A stretch of DNA of 64,000 bases from Spongiibacteraceae bacterium. GTDB taxonomy: Bacteria; Pseudomonadota; Gammaproteobacteria; Pseudomonadales; Dasaniaceae. The notes under the pieces are model-generated. The model was not told the DNA's origin. It ran no database searches and was given only the letters and a program-made list of their open reading frames with translations. The stretch lies in contig JANQLG010000025.1 in NCBI GenBank assembly GCA_028280715.1, positions 1 through 64,000 of the forward strand, read 5' to 3'. The position numbers were made by a program, and so were the translations under genes. This document shows positions 63,967 through 64,000 of this stretch, piece after piece. The number at the start of each line of letters is the position of its first letter. Positions within the stretch are counted from its first letter, which is position 1.

Positions 63967-64000
63967 CCGAGAGAAAACTTTATTGTGGTCAATATCCTAC

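Overview
The window is chromosomal DNA from a gammaproteobacterium. It carries the single-copy housekeeping genes gyrA, serC, pheA, trpS, ubiG, csrA, recQ, bioA, miaE and fabV. The order mtaD-ubiG-mupP-yciK facing gyrA-serC-pheA is the arrangement I recall from Pseudomonas and its relatives, but here mtnA is not next to gyrA and the genes after pheA differ. Moderate G+C, a complete glucosylglycerate (compatible solute) gene set, a TonB receptor and FabV suggest a marine or saline-water lineage near the Pseudomonadales/Cellvibrionales. That placement is inference.

Layout. 1-990: the end of scpB, with a hexamer repeat coding an Ala-Glu tail, then rluB. 1.0-4.7 kb: an A+T-rich, one-gene-at-a-time stretch (lipoprotein, two small secreted proteins of one family, YpeA-type acetyltransferase, glyoxalase-fold protein, HAD hydrolase, PhnA-type protein). 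Its spacers contain foldable sequences resembling integron attC sites. It looks like a decaying cassette array without an integrase. 4.7-8.1 kb: a minus-strand locus of an AraC regulator, an APH-like kinase and a CrtC/lipocalin-like protein. 8.3-10.5 kb: a TauE-type permease and more cassette-like small genes, including a third member of the small secreted family. 10.8-13.1 kb: a GMC oxidoreductase with its small subunit. 13.5-15.4 kb: two convergent diguanylate cyclases.

15.7-27 kb: the conserved core (yciK, mupP, ubiG, mtaD / gyrA, serC, pheA), then a homologue of tRNA-queuosine mannosyltransferase and trpS. 27-35.5 kb: a TonB receptor divergent from a degenerate GGDEF regulator, YjbQ, a voltage-gated K+ channel with a zinc-ribbon tail, PhzF, and a PhoP/PhoQ-like two-component system with a small exported protein. 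36-41 kb: csrA, bioA, recQ, a YgjP-type metallopeptidase and tesA. 41.6-48 kb: the ybbA/ybbP ABC exporter, a Bax-type glucosaminidase, a polysaccharide deacetylase and a YcgR-like PilZ protein. 47.7-57.6 kb: small envelope lipoproteins, a TPR/transglutaminase-like protein, a glycosyltransferase with miaE, fabV, a metallo-hydrolase, further membrane proteins and a methyltransferase. 58-62.8 kb: a four-gene glucosylglycerate cluster (glycerate kinase, GpgP, GpgS, glucosylglycerate phosphorylase), then a beta-carbonic anhydrase and a CheX-like protein.

Together the genes show heavy c-di-GMP signalling (three GGDEF proteins and one PilZ protein), envelope remodelling, osmolyte metabolism and a small mobile-cassette neighbourhood. 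No tRNA, rRNA, CRISPR, prophage or intact transposase was recognised.
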